The translations under genes were made by a program, and so were the position numbers. A DNA stretch of 64,000 bases from Amblyomma americanum (Eukaryota; Arthropoda; Arachnida; Ixodida; Ixodidae), in the NCBI RefSeq assembly GCF_052857255.1, contig NC_135506.1:79902324-79966323 (forward strand), written 5' to 3'. The notes under the pieces were generated by a model. The model was not told the DNA's origin, did no database searches, and saw nothing but the letters and a program-made list of their open reading frames with translations. Below are positions 1-11,861 of this stretch, piece by piece (the stretch's first letter is position 1; each line of letters opens with the position of its first letter).

Positions 1-660
1 ATGTCCAGAGCGGAAGTATGGACAACTGGAAGGTGGCTGCCATGGGAAGAACTCGGAGGGTAGCTAGCAACGTGGCGTGTGGAGAGCTGAGCTCAAAGTT
101 TGTATTACTGGCTCTCGGAATCGTTATTTCGTTTTCTTTGTCCGCTTTTCGTCATTGGCTGAAGTAACGTCACGCCCTACGTGCCACGTCTACCATTATC
201 TCAAACCCTTTGACAGGAGAGCTTTGGCGTCGTTTCAGACACTGACGAAGACAGAAAATTTGGAGGGGTGGTTCTGACGGCACGTCACTAGCCTCGCTTG
301 ATGACCGTATTACCGAGTGCGGCATCATTGGTGCCGTTGCCACAGCAAGCTCTATAGGATTTGGCGATATGGCCATGCGAGCGCATAACGTTCGCTTTGG
401 GAGATCTTAAAAAATGTCGTCGCTTAATTTTTGTTTCTTTCTTTGATGACAGGCGCTGCGAGCGATATTACGGTACTCAAACCTTGAGCAAATAATGCGG
501 CCAAGAACTCCATTCTCTACAAGACCACCAGGCCCAGCTTCGTGACCTCTAGTACCGGGATTCCAATCGAAAGAACTATGCTAACATAAAACGGGTGGTG
601 CTGTGACATAGGTGAATATCTCGTGTAAGGTAAATTGGCGTTACGTATACGTCATTACAA
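1..660. other. Unassigned stretch, no gene seen
   Basis: Short open frames on both strands lack recognisable motifs and look like chance. I see no RNA gene, repeat or splice-bounded exon that I can support here. Confidence 0.5.
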
Positions 661-667
661 CGCCGGT

Positions 668-716
668 CATTTTGTGGTGCTATCGTACCCACCTAGTGGG
701 CCAGCACCACAAAATG
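668..716. repeat. Perfect 14-bp inverted repeat (hairpin)
   Basis: The 14 bases at 668-681 (cattttgtggtgct) are exactly inverted at 703-716. The 21-base spacer itself contains a small cccac/gtggg stem. It could be a relic of a foldback element; no function is evident. Confidence 0.7.
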
Positions 717-739
717 CATAAGGACGACAGAAATCACTT

Positions 740-900
740 AAAAGGTATTAAACCCCTGACATGAATGCCTTTACCACAAGCCTTTTGCCTAAACGCCTTC
801 TACCTATAGACCTTCAACAAAAGGCATTTACCATGAAGGCCTTGCCCCTAAAGGCCGTTATCATGAGACATTTGACCTAAAGGCGTTTACGTAGGTCTCT
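740..900. repeat. Degenerate minisatellite with AAAGGCNTTTACC core
   Basis: A motif like aaggcNtttacc followed by atga recurs with small changes about every 18-20 bases, for example near 766, 820, 850 and 880. Copies are diverged, so the array looks old. No open frame of interest crosses it. Confidence 0.5.
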
Positions 901-1334
901 GGCGTCGAAAAAACACCAGATTTTGAGTTCGAGATTTATAAATTTTGTATTTTACCTGGATACCAAGAAAATCACTTTTTTTAGCGCTGGGATGTTATTC
1001 TACAAATCACGCCACCAAATATTAGCACAGCTCGGGCGTCGTTTTGTAACATGGTACAGGTGCTTTCATCCTTTGCAAGCTTTCCCAGATTCTAATCCAA
1101 CGTCTCCCAGTTAATACGAAAGAAAGCTTCAGAAGTGCATCACCGTTTGTTTTTCTGAGATGCAGTTAGTACCGGAACAATTACGACGAACGACAAAGGC
1201 CAATTTTCTGGGCTGTTGGGAAAAAAATCAAGATGGGGCCAATTCGGCACAGAAATCGCTCGATATCGCGATATGGGTGCGCTGTTTTATGATTGGAATA
1301 TTCCCGCGGCGAATTCATTATTAGCCTGACAGAT

Positions 1335-1760
1335 CCTCTAAAGGACAAAACCCTCTCCCATAACCCTCCAATTAACCTTGTCCTGTCCTGCGCTTTGAAT
1401 TTCATCCCCTTAGGAAGTAGGTAAGCGATTTCATCAGCTAATCTGAGATTACTACTCTGTTCATCGTTATCTTCTATCCTCAGCACTTCCTTATCCACTT
1501 TTCTGAATACCTCCTATAAACACGCGGAGAACAGTAGCGGCAAGATCCTGTCTCCTAGTCGGACACCTTTCCTGATCGGTGTTTGATCACTTTCCGCTTT
1601 TTAATGACTATAATCACCATGCAACCCCTATGAATATTTCTCCCTTCATTTGCATGTGCCTTCTACACCGTGATTGCACAACGCCTGCAGCACTGCGGAC
1701 GTTTCAACCGAGTCCAATGCTGTCTTGTAGACTATGAGGGTTATATACCGGGTGTTTCAC
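1335..1760 (-). pseudogene. RTE-like LINE reverse transcriptase relic
   Basis: Read on the minus strand from about 1760 down, broken frames resemble RTE-clade reverse transcriptase: a stretch like DSVETSAVLQALCNHGVEGT, then TPIRKGVRLGD, then EVFRKVDKE and NLRLADEIAYLL. The last corresponds to the NLRFADDIVL catalytic motif, with the FADD box changed to LADE. Immediately afterwards the frame jumps to bases matching the element's 3' end (agacaggNNaattgga...atgggag), which is also present at 42.67 kb on the plus strand. The copy is therefore internally deleted as well as frame-shifted, and it cannot encode an active enzyme. Just beyond it, at about 1748-1770, is a string (ccgggtgtttcacctaagat) of the kind seen at ends of arthropod repeats. 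Confidence 0.65.
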
Positions 1761-2398
1761 CTAAGATGTTTTGCTGTTTTTAAAAAATACGATTTTTGTT
1801 TCTGTTAGTAGCGCGATTGTTTCGATATAGCATCGTCAATGGGTAGCGCATTTGAATACGGTAAGGACAAGCGAACTAGTAGGCTGGTTTTCTGATATGC
1901 AATAGTTAACTTTCTATTTCTCAGTAAAGTAATCTTGCTCCTTATTACTGCCCGGCTCCTGAATACAACATGTTTCATAACCCGCAGTCTTCAATGAGCA
2001 CGCAAAAGCCCAAATCCGCATCACATAGACCAGTCCTCACAGATTTAGTTAGCTAGGGCGTCGATAAGTAGTTCCTCACAATGATTACTGGCGGTTTTAC
2101 AGTAAAAGACAAGGCAGGACACAACTTACATGACTAATGTGACAACTATGACAACGCAGGCGTGCAGGCATGCAGTTGTCGAGGCGGAACCAATGAGGCT
2201 TGCTTCGTCGCAACAAGCGTGGCATCCAACGGTATGAACTATTACATCTGTTGGAATGGGACGAGATGTACGTTGAGTGCAGCAACAATTTTTTTTTCTA
2301 ATCCTGCGTGGTGGTACCGGAACCGGCAAATTTATTGAAACACTTCCTCGCATGTTTCATTAATAAACGTTTTAAATGAATCAACTTTGCAATATAAC
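1761..2398. other. Unassigned stretch, no gene seen
   Basis: AT-rich sequence with only short overlapping frames on the minus strand (2097-2353). These have no motif and are probably chance. Confidence 0.5.
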
Positions 2399-2712
2399 CT
2401 AACATTAATATTTTGAGGGACATGGCTATGAGTAAACGGCGTCGGAGAGAATTGTGATAACCTAAAACGCAGCTGTCTCTTTTTGCATTTTTGGAAGTTT
2501 GGCTTTCTTGCTAAACATTTTTCTTCATTTTGTTTTAACAGTTTCTTCAATAATTCTAACATTAGTATTTTGAGGCACTTAGCCATGAGTAAACTGCGCC
2601 GGAGAGAACTGTCATAACCTAAAACGCAGCGTTTTTTTTTGCCTTTTTAGAAGTTTCGCTTTCTTGCTGATATTTTTTCATCATTTTGTTTTAACCGTTT
2701 CTTCTCAGTAGT
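2399..2712. repeat. Tandem duplication, 157-bp unit, two copies
   Basis: Copy one (2399-2555) and copy two (2556-2712) both start ctaacattaNtattttgagg and run in parallel through cctaaaacgcag and a T-rich end. They differ by scattered substitutions and a changed T run. The duplication is therefore not recent. The minus-strand frame over copy one is not conserved in copy two. Confidence 0.85.
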
Positions 2713-3039
2713 CCTCGGTCTTTTCTCAAACACGATTTGCCCAAGCCAATTGTCGTGTGTGCCGTTCAAGTCCCTAGAAGAGCGCTATATATTCAGTGGC
2801 CTCGGCGATTATTACTGCATTTATGCAGAAGCCCTGCATAAGCTCCTGAGCGCTTTTTTCTTGGCTATAAACTGCCCCGAAGCCTCCAACACTCAACTAC
2901 CGCTCAGCACAGGTGTTTGCATTCACGCCCAGCAATTTCGGACCATAAATTTAGATTATTGGAACTAAGACACTTTTAAGTCGCTTTGGGACGTTAAACC
3001 CCCATTAAGCATAAACCAGTTAAGACTCCCATAAAAAAC

Positions 3040-3600
3040 CGATGGTGGACGCTTTTGACGATAGTAAGAGCGTTAACAGAAAACAAAATTCCAGACTGCC
3101 GTCGGGTGATCGACAGATATGTTGATTGCTAGAGTGAGATCTTAACAATATATGAAAAAATTGTTTTCACAACTGATTTCCCGGTAAGAAATGCTTTTTT
3201 TTCCAGAGCTGCTGGGTATGTGAAACCTCATGGCCAACAATTTCGAGCAAAAAAATTTGAGAATATGAAAATTGTTAAAGATTTTTAAGAAAATATAGAA
3301 AGTAGTGATCCAATATTATATGTAAAAAAATCTTAAATATATCATGACCATACACAACCTTAGATCACTAATCAGCAGTCTTAACTGTTCGATCCAATCG
3401 GACAGTTAAGCCTGTAATTGTGAAGCAATGGGGGCAGCTTTTGACGATAGCAAAAATGTGCCTGCCGATTGGTGATGTGCGGAAATATTGATTTTTATAG
3501 CGAAATCTTGCATTAGATGAAAAAAATTGGGTTCATAAAAGGTTTCCGCTCAAAAGGTGCTTTCGTCCAGAATTGTTGGGTATGTCTTCATCGGTGCAAT
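3040..3600. repeat. Diverged direct repeat, two copies about 390 bp apart
   Basis: Sequence at about 3040-3230 recurs at about 3430-3590. Shared landmarks in the same order are gcttttgacgatag, ttgatt..tag.g..atctt, a run of tgaaaaaa, and gctNttNNtccagaNNtgNtg followed by ggtatgt. Divergence is high, with indels. Nothing coding is seen. Confidence 0.6.
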
Positions 3601-3616
3601 GCATTCTTCATTGCAG

Positions 3617-4370
3617 GCTGTCCCACTGCCCTTACTACCGACACGCCTACCCTCGACGTTGCTTAACACCTCTGGACATCTGATAACACCAGGCACATAA
3701 GCAGTCAGTCAGCACTGGAGCATTCCTGGACATCCGGATTATATCGCGTCACAGCACCTAAATAGTTTCCAGCGAGGGTCCTTGACGAAGACAGCATTCC
3801 ACCTGTACGTCGTAATAGCGGCGAGCCGCGACATCATCCTTGCTGGCTATTCAGCTGGCGGCGGCGCTCGTGTTATTCCTCATGCTGGTTATTCCATGAC
3901 CACCTACATTCCCCTAAACAATAACCACTCCCACAAGTCCCACAAGACACCAATGACACCATACGACTACAGCAACGCCGCACGAAACAGAAAACACAGC
4001 ACTCGAGGATTCCTCAAGAAATATTTCCCTCGTTAACGTGAGCATCTGAGCAACCAAAGCCTTGAAAACCACAACGCCATAGCTGCAACTGTAACAAATA
4101 CAGAAAGACGAAACGCAAGCACCTCAACTATGGACGCATTCGCAAACACCTCAACCACAATGGGAAAAACGCACGAGTCAGCAGAACAACAAAAGCAACT
4201 CCGGCCAACAACAAGAACTCCTATCCTACCGCAACCTGCCAGGACGATCGGTGGCGATCATCTTCGCGCCTCGGCAACTGCAGCGCAATCACTATGGACA
4301 CACAATCTACTCAGCGTCGACATGCCTTCCATCATCACGGCTTGCCTTTGCTGCGGGTGAAGAGAGTAAG
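3617..4370 (+). other. Cassette 1 of the repeated splice-bounded array
   Basis: The candidate exon follows the acceptor ttcattgcag and ends at the donor aag|gtgagtaaat (4371). At 3840-3896 one frame reads SLLAIQLAAALVLFLMLVIP and then stops; its partner in cassette 8 reads LAILLAVLVLFLMITG. Downstream is a long A+C-rich tract of CACAAC and CCACAAG type words. No long frame joins the hydrophobic part to the rest, so coding is doubtful. It is either a noncoding repeat exon or a decayed coding exon. Confidence 0.4.
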
Positions 4371-4960
4371 GTGAGTAAATCTGAAATCAGCTACGTCGAG
4401 CAGTCCGCTCCAACATAAAACCCCAAGAATGTGGTGCGATGCACTGTTCTGACTTCTTTTCTGGAACCACGTCGTCGAAGGATACAACTCTCATTATATA
4501 AGACAACAAAGACTATTTAAGCGTGGTTAGACAAAATGCGCATTGGATGCGTTTCCACTTCGGTCTCTATTTCGGTTCGAGGCTTTAAGACGGCAATGTG
4601 AAGCAGTGTTTTCTGGATCTACAGCGCGTGAACGGAAGTTGATACATGTAGTATCGGAAGTTGATGTATGTAGTATTGTAGATGGTTCCCTCTAATGGGC
4701 TCCAGTGTTCCTTCATTTTCACTCTTCCTCATAATTATTTTCCCTTCGCCGCGTGGTGCTCCGGGCTCCAGCCTTGACTTCAGCAGATACGGTGCCGCTG
4801 GCTCCTTTCACTTTCTCCCGAATAGCACCACTACGCCAACGCACCACTTAGCGAACACCACAGTAATTGATATCATGCCTTATCACGTTTCGTATAGTGA
4901 AAGAACTATGATCTATCTACCCAGCGTTTCGAGGACTCCAAAAAACTTCTTTTTTTTCAG
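4371..4960. other. Inter-cassette sequence
   Basis: This is putative intron between cassettes 1 and 2. It contains a short direct repeat, atcggaagttgatNNatgtagtat, near 4630-4680, and a hydrophobic-looking frame near 4700. It ends in a strong polypyrimidine acceptor (cttctttttt followed by ttcag, 4960). Confidence 0.4.
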
Positions 4961-6310
4961 ATTTCGGTACCACCCCCGCTTCGAAGTTTAGCCTGCTGCG
5001 GCTGCGCCAACGCCTGATACAACACCGAACAATGGAACAGACAACACCGAACAATGGAGCAGCTTCGCTACAGCACTACACTACTGCACCTCTGGCATAC
5101 CACAACAGGGCACCTATCCAACCACAACCACCCATGCTACAAGATACCAGCAAGCAACGCTGACAACACGCTCTAACCACCGCACTTCTACATTCAGAGC
5201 ACTAATCCATGCCATCCACGACAGCCCCAGCCTGTTTCATCACTGTTGCAGAAGTGTCAGCACCACAAATCTACACAGAGCAAAAGTCACAACCTCACGG
5301 ACATCACCCAAAACGACAGCCACATAGAGTCAGTGTTCAATCCCGAGTTCACCGGCAACCGCACTAACCGTGACGCAAACTCTAATGCCTCTTTTTCAAG
5401 TGAAGGCGTAACTTTATGAACCGTAAGATATGAACATTAATAACGCCACCAAGGATGCATTATTTACAGTACCGTAACCGTTTTGTCACTTCGTCAGCAT
5501 CGTCCAAAACTCGCCGCGGGGCAGATTCCTGTGAATCACGTCCAATTAGGTCCTGCTGCCCCTCCTCATGCGGGCCGATATCTAGAAGAGGACGGTGGCA
5601 CTTTTAATGCTCATGCCTCACGAGGCAACGTTCCAAACACAGACCACAGCACATACAACACAGCCGGAGATAGAGACAAATTCGTCCTCCGCGTTTCTCA
5701 GCGTCATAACCTGAACAGCTTTCACGATCTCTACAGTTTAGCAGTCACACAAGTACAGCAACGGTCAAAGCTCAAAGGGTAATAGAAGAGAACCGCCATA
5801 GCACGTAGCACAAACCAACCATAGAGCAACCACGTACCACAACCATTGAAACTTTCAGACCAGCACTTGCTGCCTCTGGCCTGCTTTCACGACCAACACT
5901 ATCGTGACTCAATGCCTCGCTCTTAGAGCTTTCAATGTGCTTCCCCTTCTATTCCTCATGGCTGCGCCAATTGCTGCCGTCACGTTGAGAATTCAGAACG
6001 CAGTGTCAACAGTCACAGCCACGCATCGCATACAGATTGCTGTCTTCAATGGCCAGAACATCTGTCAAGACAGCCACCGGCTACACGACGTCCCAGAAGC
6101 AAGCGAAACTCAACCGCCGATTGCCGTCTTAACGTAGCGGTACCAGAAACAGGAACTACAAGTTATATCGGGTAGTTGCGACAGCCACTCAAAGCACCTT
6201 CACGGCGCCCAGCGCACGCCGTTGCCAGCGCTCTGCAAGCTACAGTACTACGATTACTGGAATGGAAGCGGACCAGCTGCTGCACCTGATACTCTGCGAC
6301 AGACGTTGCG
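4961..6310 (+). other. Cassette 2 of the repeated array (possibly two fused units)
   Basis: The candidate exon lies between acceptor tttttttcag (ends 4960) and donor ttgcg|gtgagtcatg (6311). It contains two hydrophobic-motif copies. The one at 5551-5574 (tcctgctgcccctcctcatg) is diverged. The one at 5937-5980 reads VLPLLFLMAAPIAAVT in one frame. Each is followed by CCACAAC-rich sequence, suggesting two cassettes merged or a lost splice pair. No continuous frame covers it. Confidence 0.4.
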
Positions 6311-6689
6311 GTGAGTCATGCCCAACAAATATCTAAGCGTGCTAGCCCAGCGGTGCTCTATTGCAGCAGAATCGTCGCTTCCGGCTGTTATACAGTGCTA
6401 AAATATTCTGAAAGCACATTTTCGAGATTCAGTCGCCAAGTTTTCATGTAAATTTTTGACACTTAGGCTAATTATACCTGTTCAAGTGAAGGTGAACCGA
6501 AATTTTTGTAAATAGGCTTAGCGAGATGGATTCTGCCGCGTTTAATTACCAGTGTTGGCGCACATCAGAAAAGAGATGTCGTTTAAGCTTGGAAGGATTT
6601 CTACTTTCTAATAAGATGTTTTCTGACGGCTTAAGCTGCGAAATATGCCAGCTGTACCTCGCAAATATACCGCATCCAAATTTCAGGGC

Positions 6690-7435
6690 CCGGCTTAGGG
6701 CCACCGATGCGCAGAGATGAGATTCACACACCTCTCAGCGATCTGGCTTTTAACGATGGTCACATATATGAGGGACGGCGTAGTGAATGGCTTTTTATCT
6801 GGCTGTTAACGACGATCACATATATGACGCTGCAAGGCTTAATGGCACACCTTGATAGGCCACCTTGAGTCTTCAACGTAGCCTTACATCAAACAGCATC
6901 AAACAGCACGGTGATTTTCGCATTTCGCCTCCGGATAAATACGGCCGCCGCAGCCTGGATTGAATGCGCGACTTTGAGACCAGAAGCCTAACGCTAAAGT
7001 CACTAACCCAAAGCGGCTACTTAATTTCTGATAGTTAACTTTTTAAGGATAAAAATTAGGCGCCTGGTTTCAAAAGCAAAATTGTAGTCGGCCGTTGGTA
7101 ATAACCATATCATGTTTTCGAATTCAGAAAACGCGATTGCCTTGGGTGGTATGGCAGGACATTTTGGCAAGCGCTGAAAGATGGGATCATGGCTCAACCG
7201 CATTCACTATATCGGACGAACGACACTTGTATAACGCTGTTTCAATCTGGGCTGAATTCCACATTCGTCAGCGTACTCGAAAATATACCAGATTTGCTGA
7301 AACGTAACCAAGTGTTTAGAGCAGTGGGGGCCCCAAGTTTGGGCGCACGAATTAGGGCCACCGAAGAGCAGCGATGAGATTCACATACCTCTTAGCGATC
7401 TGGCTTTTAACGACGGTCACATATATGACGCCTCA
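6690..7435. repeat. Direct repeat flanking about 540 bp
   Basis: Sequence at about 6690-6790 recurs at 7335-7430. Shared strings in order are ttagggccaccga, gcagNgatgagattcaca, acctctNagcgatctggct and tttaacgaNggtcacatatatga. A further partial copy of the last part lies at 6790-6835. The enclosed segment has no recognisable gene. Confidence 0.75.
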
Positions 7436-9985
7436 AAAAAGTTCCTTTATTTCGTAAAAATGTCATCCGAAGCACCCGATTGAGTTCTTTGTCCAGGACC
7501 CCAGCGGTGGCAGACACCAAGCGGTCTTTTAACGGTCTGGCTATCCAGGCCCGCTTCTCAGGCATGGGCCGTGGGATTAGAAAGCAGGTTAGCGCACCTA
7601 ATTTCTGAACGCCCAGTTGTTCCACCCTCCATTATAAGCGGCCGCAAACGTGATGAAACAATCACGACTCCTAGTTAACAAGCCTTATCAAGCCTTTAAT
7701 GTCAATGCAAAGAGATAGATGTCAATTACTAAACCATGAAGCTCGTGTGAAAGTGAATGAAGCGTTCATTGTTTTTCCGAAACGTCATGATTATAACAGG
7801 AAACTCTATGTACTCATGTGTACGGTTTCCTTTTGCCCATATTTCCTTACATTCAACAGCCATATTTAGGTGCTGTGCTGAGGCCAGGACGCCTACAACG
7901 GCTGACAGATAAAGGAGTGTCAGCAAGCCAACATGGAGACATCAGCGCGGAAGCAGTGGTCAATTGGCGTAGGCAGCCCAACACGCCTGCTTCGAAGCGG
8001 CCAGGCCTGAAGATCAGCTGTTGCCACAACTACCGTAGCAGACGAACGAGCCAACCAATGGCTCGAGTTTCTGGGCTGAGCTGTGGACACCGGCATCGCC
8101 CCATGCGACCTGATACAGTCAAGCAGCATGTCCCCCGTACGCCATCGCTTCGAGTCCCCGGTCAACGCTCGAGAAAGGTGAAGAGTCTTTACACAGACCT
8201 ATGTGCTCCGCAGGCCCCTCATGAATGCACGCCCTGCACAATAATCGCATACCAAGTGTTCTGTCCTTGATTTCTCGTTGTATATTCTGTACTAGCCATT
8301 ATGTCTTGTATTACCGTTCTTAAAACACGTTCTGATTAAATTCATGCAACAACCTTTGAGCATACATGACCACAAGTAAACGCAGTCTCTTATATATACG
8401 GCAGCTGGACAAGGTGTAGCAGAGGTAATCTATGCTGTAATTCTGAATGCACCCGTACAACTACAAATACGTAGGACATGCTGCGCAGTGTTGTGCTGTG
8501 TTGTGCTTCCCCGCCGCGGCAGTACAGGCGGCAATCGACGCGTTCGTCCACCGTTGCTTTCTGACGCCGGTATTGACAAGGGCGTTCCTTCAGTGTACCG
8601 TTGTCACCAACTGCATGGGGCACGAGCACGAAAGCGCACATGTTCGCTTCCATCTATTTGGCCTTTTTGTTCGTATTTGCACAACGCCTGCGGTGATTGA
8701 TTGCTTTATATGCTTGCCGCCTGGCGTTGGTACTTATACAACGTGGCTGCGGCGCTCCGGCGATGGGGCTTTCTCTGGCTGTTGCTGCTCGTAGCTCTCA
8801 CGAGTTGAGTTGGCCCAATTAAGGCGTGCTAGGCTGTATGTGTTGACTGTTTGTTACCTTTGGCGCTTGTATGTTGCAACACTTCGTCACTCTGCCTGTG
8901 TTTCGTAAACCTCGGTTGGCAGATGACGAAGTGGAGGGCGGGAAATCCTCCTCTCCAGTTTCATGAAAGTTGAGAAAGAGGAAAACTGAGGGAAGGTGGG
9001 AGGCTTGAGTGGCGAGTGTTCGTAGTTCGCACCACCTGCAAGTAATGAGCGAGCAACTGCATCCTTCAAGCCGCAGAGCCAGAGATATAACTAACGAAAC
9101 CTTATTACGAATGAGGGCCGTGCTGTGGTCAAAACATGTATTAGAGATATGGCATTGCGTCTCGGCTACAGCGAACAATTCTGGCCCCACAACTCTCTTC
9201 GAGCGAACGAGGGGACGCTATAAACAGGGCCTGCAGTCAGAAAGTACAGTTTCTTACAAGAGCTATGAGTGTGTCCAAGGCTTTGTGATACCCTCACCTC
9301 ACTTACCACGCAAAGAACGCAACAGCTCAAACAAAGTAGAAACAGAAAAAGATGAGAAATGCGGCCGTCATAAATGCAAGCCTTGAAAGGCTACGCCTTG
9401 CATTGGTGGAAAGTGCAGTGAGCTTCGCGTTACCGCGCTTCCGTGTCCGAGCACGGACTGGAGGGATCGGCGGCTGCCGTCGATAAATGGGAAGGCTCGC
9501 AAGGCGCATTCCTTTGGAAGCTACGTTCAAGTAGGTTGAAGGCACGACACAAACTAGCCTCAATGCTGCATTTTTTTTTATTCCACGAGTGTGCTAATAG
9601 GAATAAGCTTAGAGGGGGGTATGGTGATGGCAGGCGTCTTGTTCGCCGAGTGGCTTGTTGACTTTCACTGTGACGGAAGGAAAAATAAAACGCCCTGGTA
9701 GTGTTCGACGTGAGCGTGGTGCACAATGTGCTGCCTTTCCTGACCAGAAAGGTAAGCCACTTGACCTAGGCAATAATGAACGCACTCAAGGTTTCCTGTC
9801 GCTCGCATGCCACAAGCGCATAACACCAGTCTGGCGTGGCAGACCAGTTGCCGAAGTATCAGTTCAGATCCCTCTTTTCCCAGTGGCGTTGATTTTGCTC
9901 AGTGCGGGCTGCATCAAAAATTGTTTCGATGTTTTTGGACATAGGAACGGTGTAGGACGCTGTGGAACACACATGTTGTCGGCCG
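7436..9985. other. Unassigned 2.5-kb stretch
   Basis: Several frames of 60-150 codons overlap on both strands (for example 7818-8270 plus, 8819-9190 minus, 9009-9386 plus). None has a motif, none has splice support, and complementary frames are open at the same time, so I treat them as chance. Confidence 0.4.
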
Positions 9986-9989
9986 CATG

Positions 9990-10190
9990 TGGATAAGTTG
10001 CAATGCGTCGACGATGCAAAGCTCAGCTGACCGCACCTGACGTTCATTAGCAAGATCTTGTTTGTGCGCCTGATGACGCCGACATGGCAGAGCCATACAG
10101 GGGCGAACGTAATAGCAGGCGCTATTACGTTGTAGAGGGTGCGCATGCACCAGTTGTAATAAACGCTCGCACCACGATTTCTTTCTTGGC
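9990..10190 (-). pseudogene. Possible Jockey/R1-like LINE reverse-transcriptase thumb relic
   Basis: Inside a minus-strand frame, residues reading MRTLYNVIAPAITFAPVWL resemble the LYNVVVxPAITYAAPVW segment after the fingers/palm of arthropod Jockey/R1-type reverse transcriptases. The surroundings do not extend the match convincingly. It may be a short LINE fragment, or a coincidence. Confidence 0.35.
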
Positions 10191-10194
10191 CCCC

Positions 10195-10969
10195 TAAAGC
10201 AGCAATCGGTAGCAACGAAGTCGGCAAAGGGGAAGTGACTGCGCTGGATTGCTTAGAAAGTTCCGTAACTTGGCAAGCGTACATCGAAATGTTTTTTAGG
10301 AAGAAAAATCGCGCTATTGGCTCTCCATTTTTGGGTGTCACATGGGAAGTCCACATGCTACAAACATTGAATACAATTAACGTAGTCCACATGACCATCA
10401 TGTTCGTTATAAAATGTGTCGACTGTATTTCGACAACTGAGGTTCTTTTTGGGCAGGCACCTAAGCCCCTGAAGTACAGCCAGGAATTTTAAAATGGCCA
10501 CAGCCGAAGACAGCGCCCCTGATGCAGCTTGTTATTCCCATCGAGACCTGAAGCCATCAATTAAAATGTTGTGAAAACCAACTACGCTCGTTGTCTATGA
10601 AGTGCGAGGGCGATAGTCATGATGCCCACTTGACGGGCCTCGCTAAGTACGCAACGGCTCCTGCAGTAGGGGGATGTTCTGGAATCGGCGGTTACGACAA
10701 CGACTTGGATGATGCAAGTAATGCTTGAAAAATTTATCTTCCACAAGCGTATATCATGGAAAACTACGCCATTACCGCGTCATATTTCTTACTTTCCTTT
10801 TAGCCACCCTATCAGTGTTCCACCTAGAACGTCCCTCGCAATTGCTATATTGGCTTTCTGAGTAGCTTTTTATCCGTTGCGCTAGCCCTATCTGCCCTAA
10901 ATTGTTATGGGAATGACCCACCTTCTGAGACTTCAAAGGACTATGAGCAGACCAATTTATCTCTTGCAG
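10195..10969. other. Inter-cassette sequence
   Basis: No gene or repeat that I can support. The stretch ends in acceptor ttatctcttgcag at 10969. Confidence 0.4.
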
Positions 10970-11861
10970 CCTCCTGGATGGTGCACATTGTGGCACTGGG
11001 CTTGGTGGTGGTCGTGACCTGTACCATCGTCACCTGCTGCACCACCACAAGGAATCTAGCGGTGACATGTCCGTTTGGGGAGACGGTATCATTCCCTGGA
11101 GCTGCCTGCATCACGAACATTGTGCTGAGTGTCAGGTCTGCGGGGCTGTGGAATCTACCGAGTGTCACGTCCAGGCCAGCACTATTCCTCTTTCGCATGC
11201 CGGGAGTACTCGGGGCCACCGGTTCACTCCCATAAGTACGCTGCTCCTGTTCTTCATGCCAGTGGCGCTTTCTACAGCTACGTCACCGCATTCACTCGGG
11301 AAATACAACAGGCAGACGTGGGAAGACTAGACAACACCCTCCGACGTACAAGCAGCCACAACCTCATTGGGACCTGTACAGCGACACCCAAGCGTCAGGT
11401 TAACTTCACCGACACACATTTATTCAACGCAAGTCGACAGATGCATCCAGTCACGCAACAGTTTCAGAACTACAACCACCACTGCACGTAACGGAGGGCC
11501 AGTATACGAACAGAATCGTCAATTTGGAGAATATCTTTTCCCAATAGGGCGACGATTAGCTCGAGGTGAACGCAGAGGCGCCCATGCGCTGTGCGATGTC
11601 AGAGCGCAGTAAAAAGAACCCTAGATGGCATGCAGTGCCCTCGACTACGGTGCCTTACAGCCCAAGAGCCGCTTCGGGACGTCAGATACCGTGCAGTTTG
11701 AACAGACAAATGAACCCACAAACGGGCGACTTGGACAGACACTGCCTGAAATACCCCGAGCGCTGCATCACAACGCCAGCGTGGGTCACAGTTTGTCCGG
11801 CATCGCTACAGTGGGCCGATTCGAGGAGATAAAGGACGCCACCTGAAGACGTCGATAACAG
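10970..11861 (+). other. Cassette 3 of the repeated array
   Basis: The candidate exon lies between acceptor ctcttgcag and donor ataacag|gtacgttg. The hydrophobic motif at 11236-11272 reads STLLLFFMPVALSTATSP in one frame, followed by a CA-rich tract at 11290-11490. The 5' part has its own valine-rich open stretch (HIVALGLVVVVTC, near 10985). A short plus-strand SINE-like fragment sits at 11576-11626 (gcgctgtgcgatgtcag). Frames are broken between these parts. Confidence 0.4.
11576..11626 (+). repeat. Short fragment of the tick SINE body
   Basis: Words tgcgctgtgcgatgtcag, followed by a diverged version of the 'cacgttaaagatccccagg' block, match the body of the complete SINE at 48.1 kb. Head and tail are missing. 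Confidence 0.45.

Noticed and set aside
1748..1770. Terminal repeat of a DNA transposon (gggtgtttc word)
   Set aside because: Only one end is seen; no inverted partner was found in the vicinity.
9859..10401. 180-codon minus-strand frame as a host gene
   Set aside because: Only a short piece resembles a LINE reverse transcriptase; the rest has no motif.
11129..11200. LIM or zinc-finger-like CxxH/EHC/CxxC spacing
   Set aside because: Spacing and flanks do not fit a known finger, and the frame is not kept in other cassettes.
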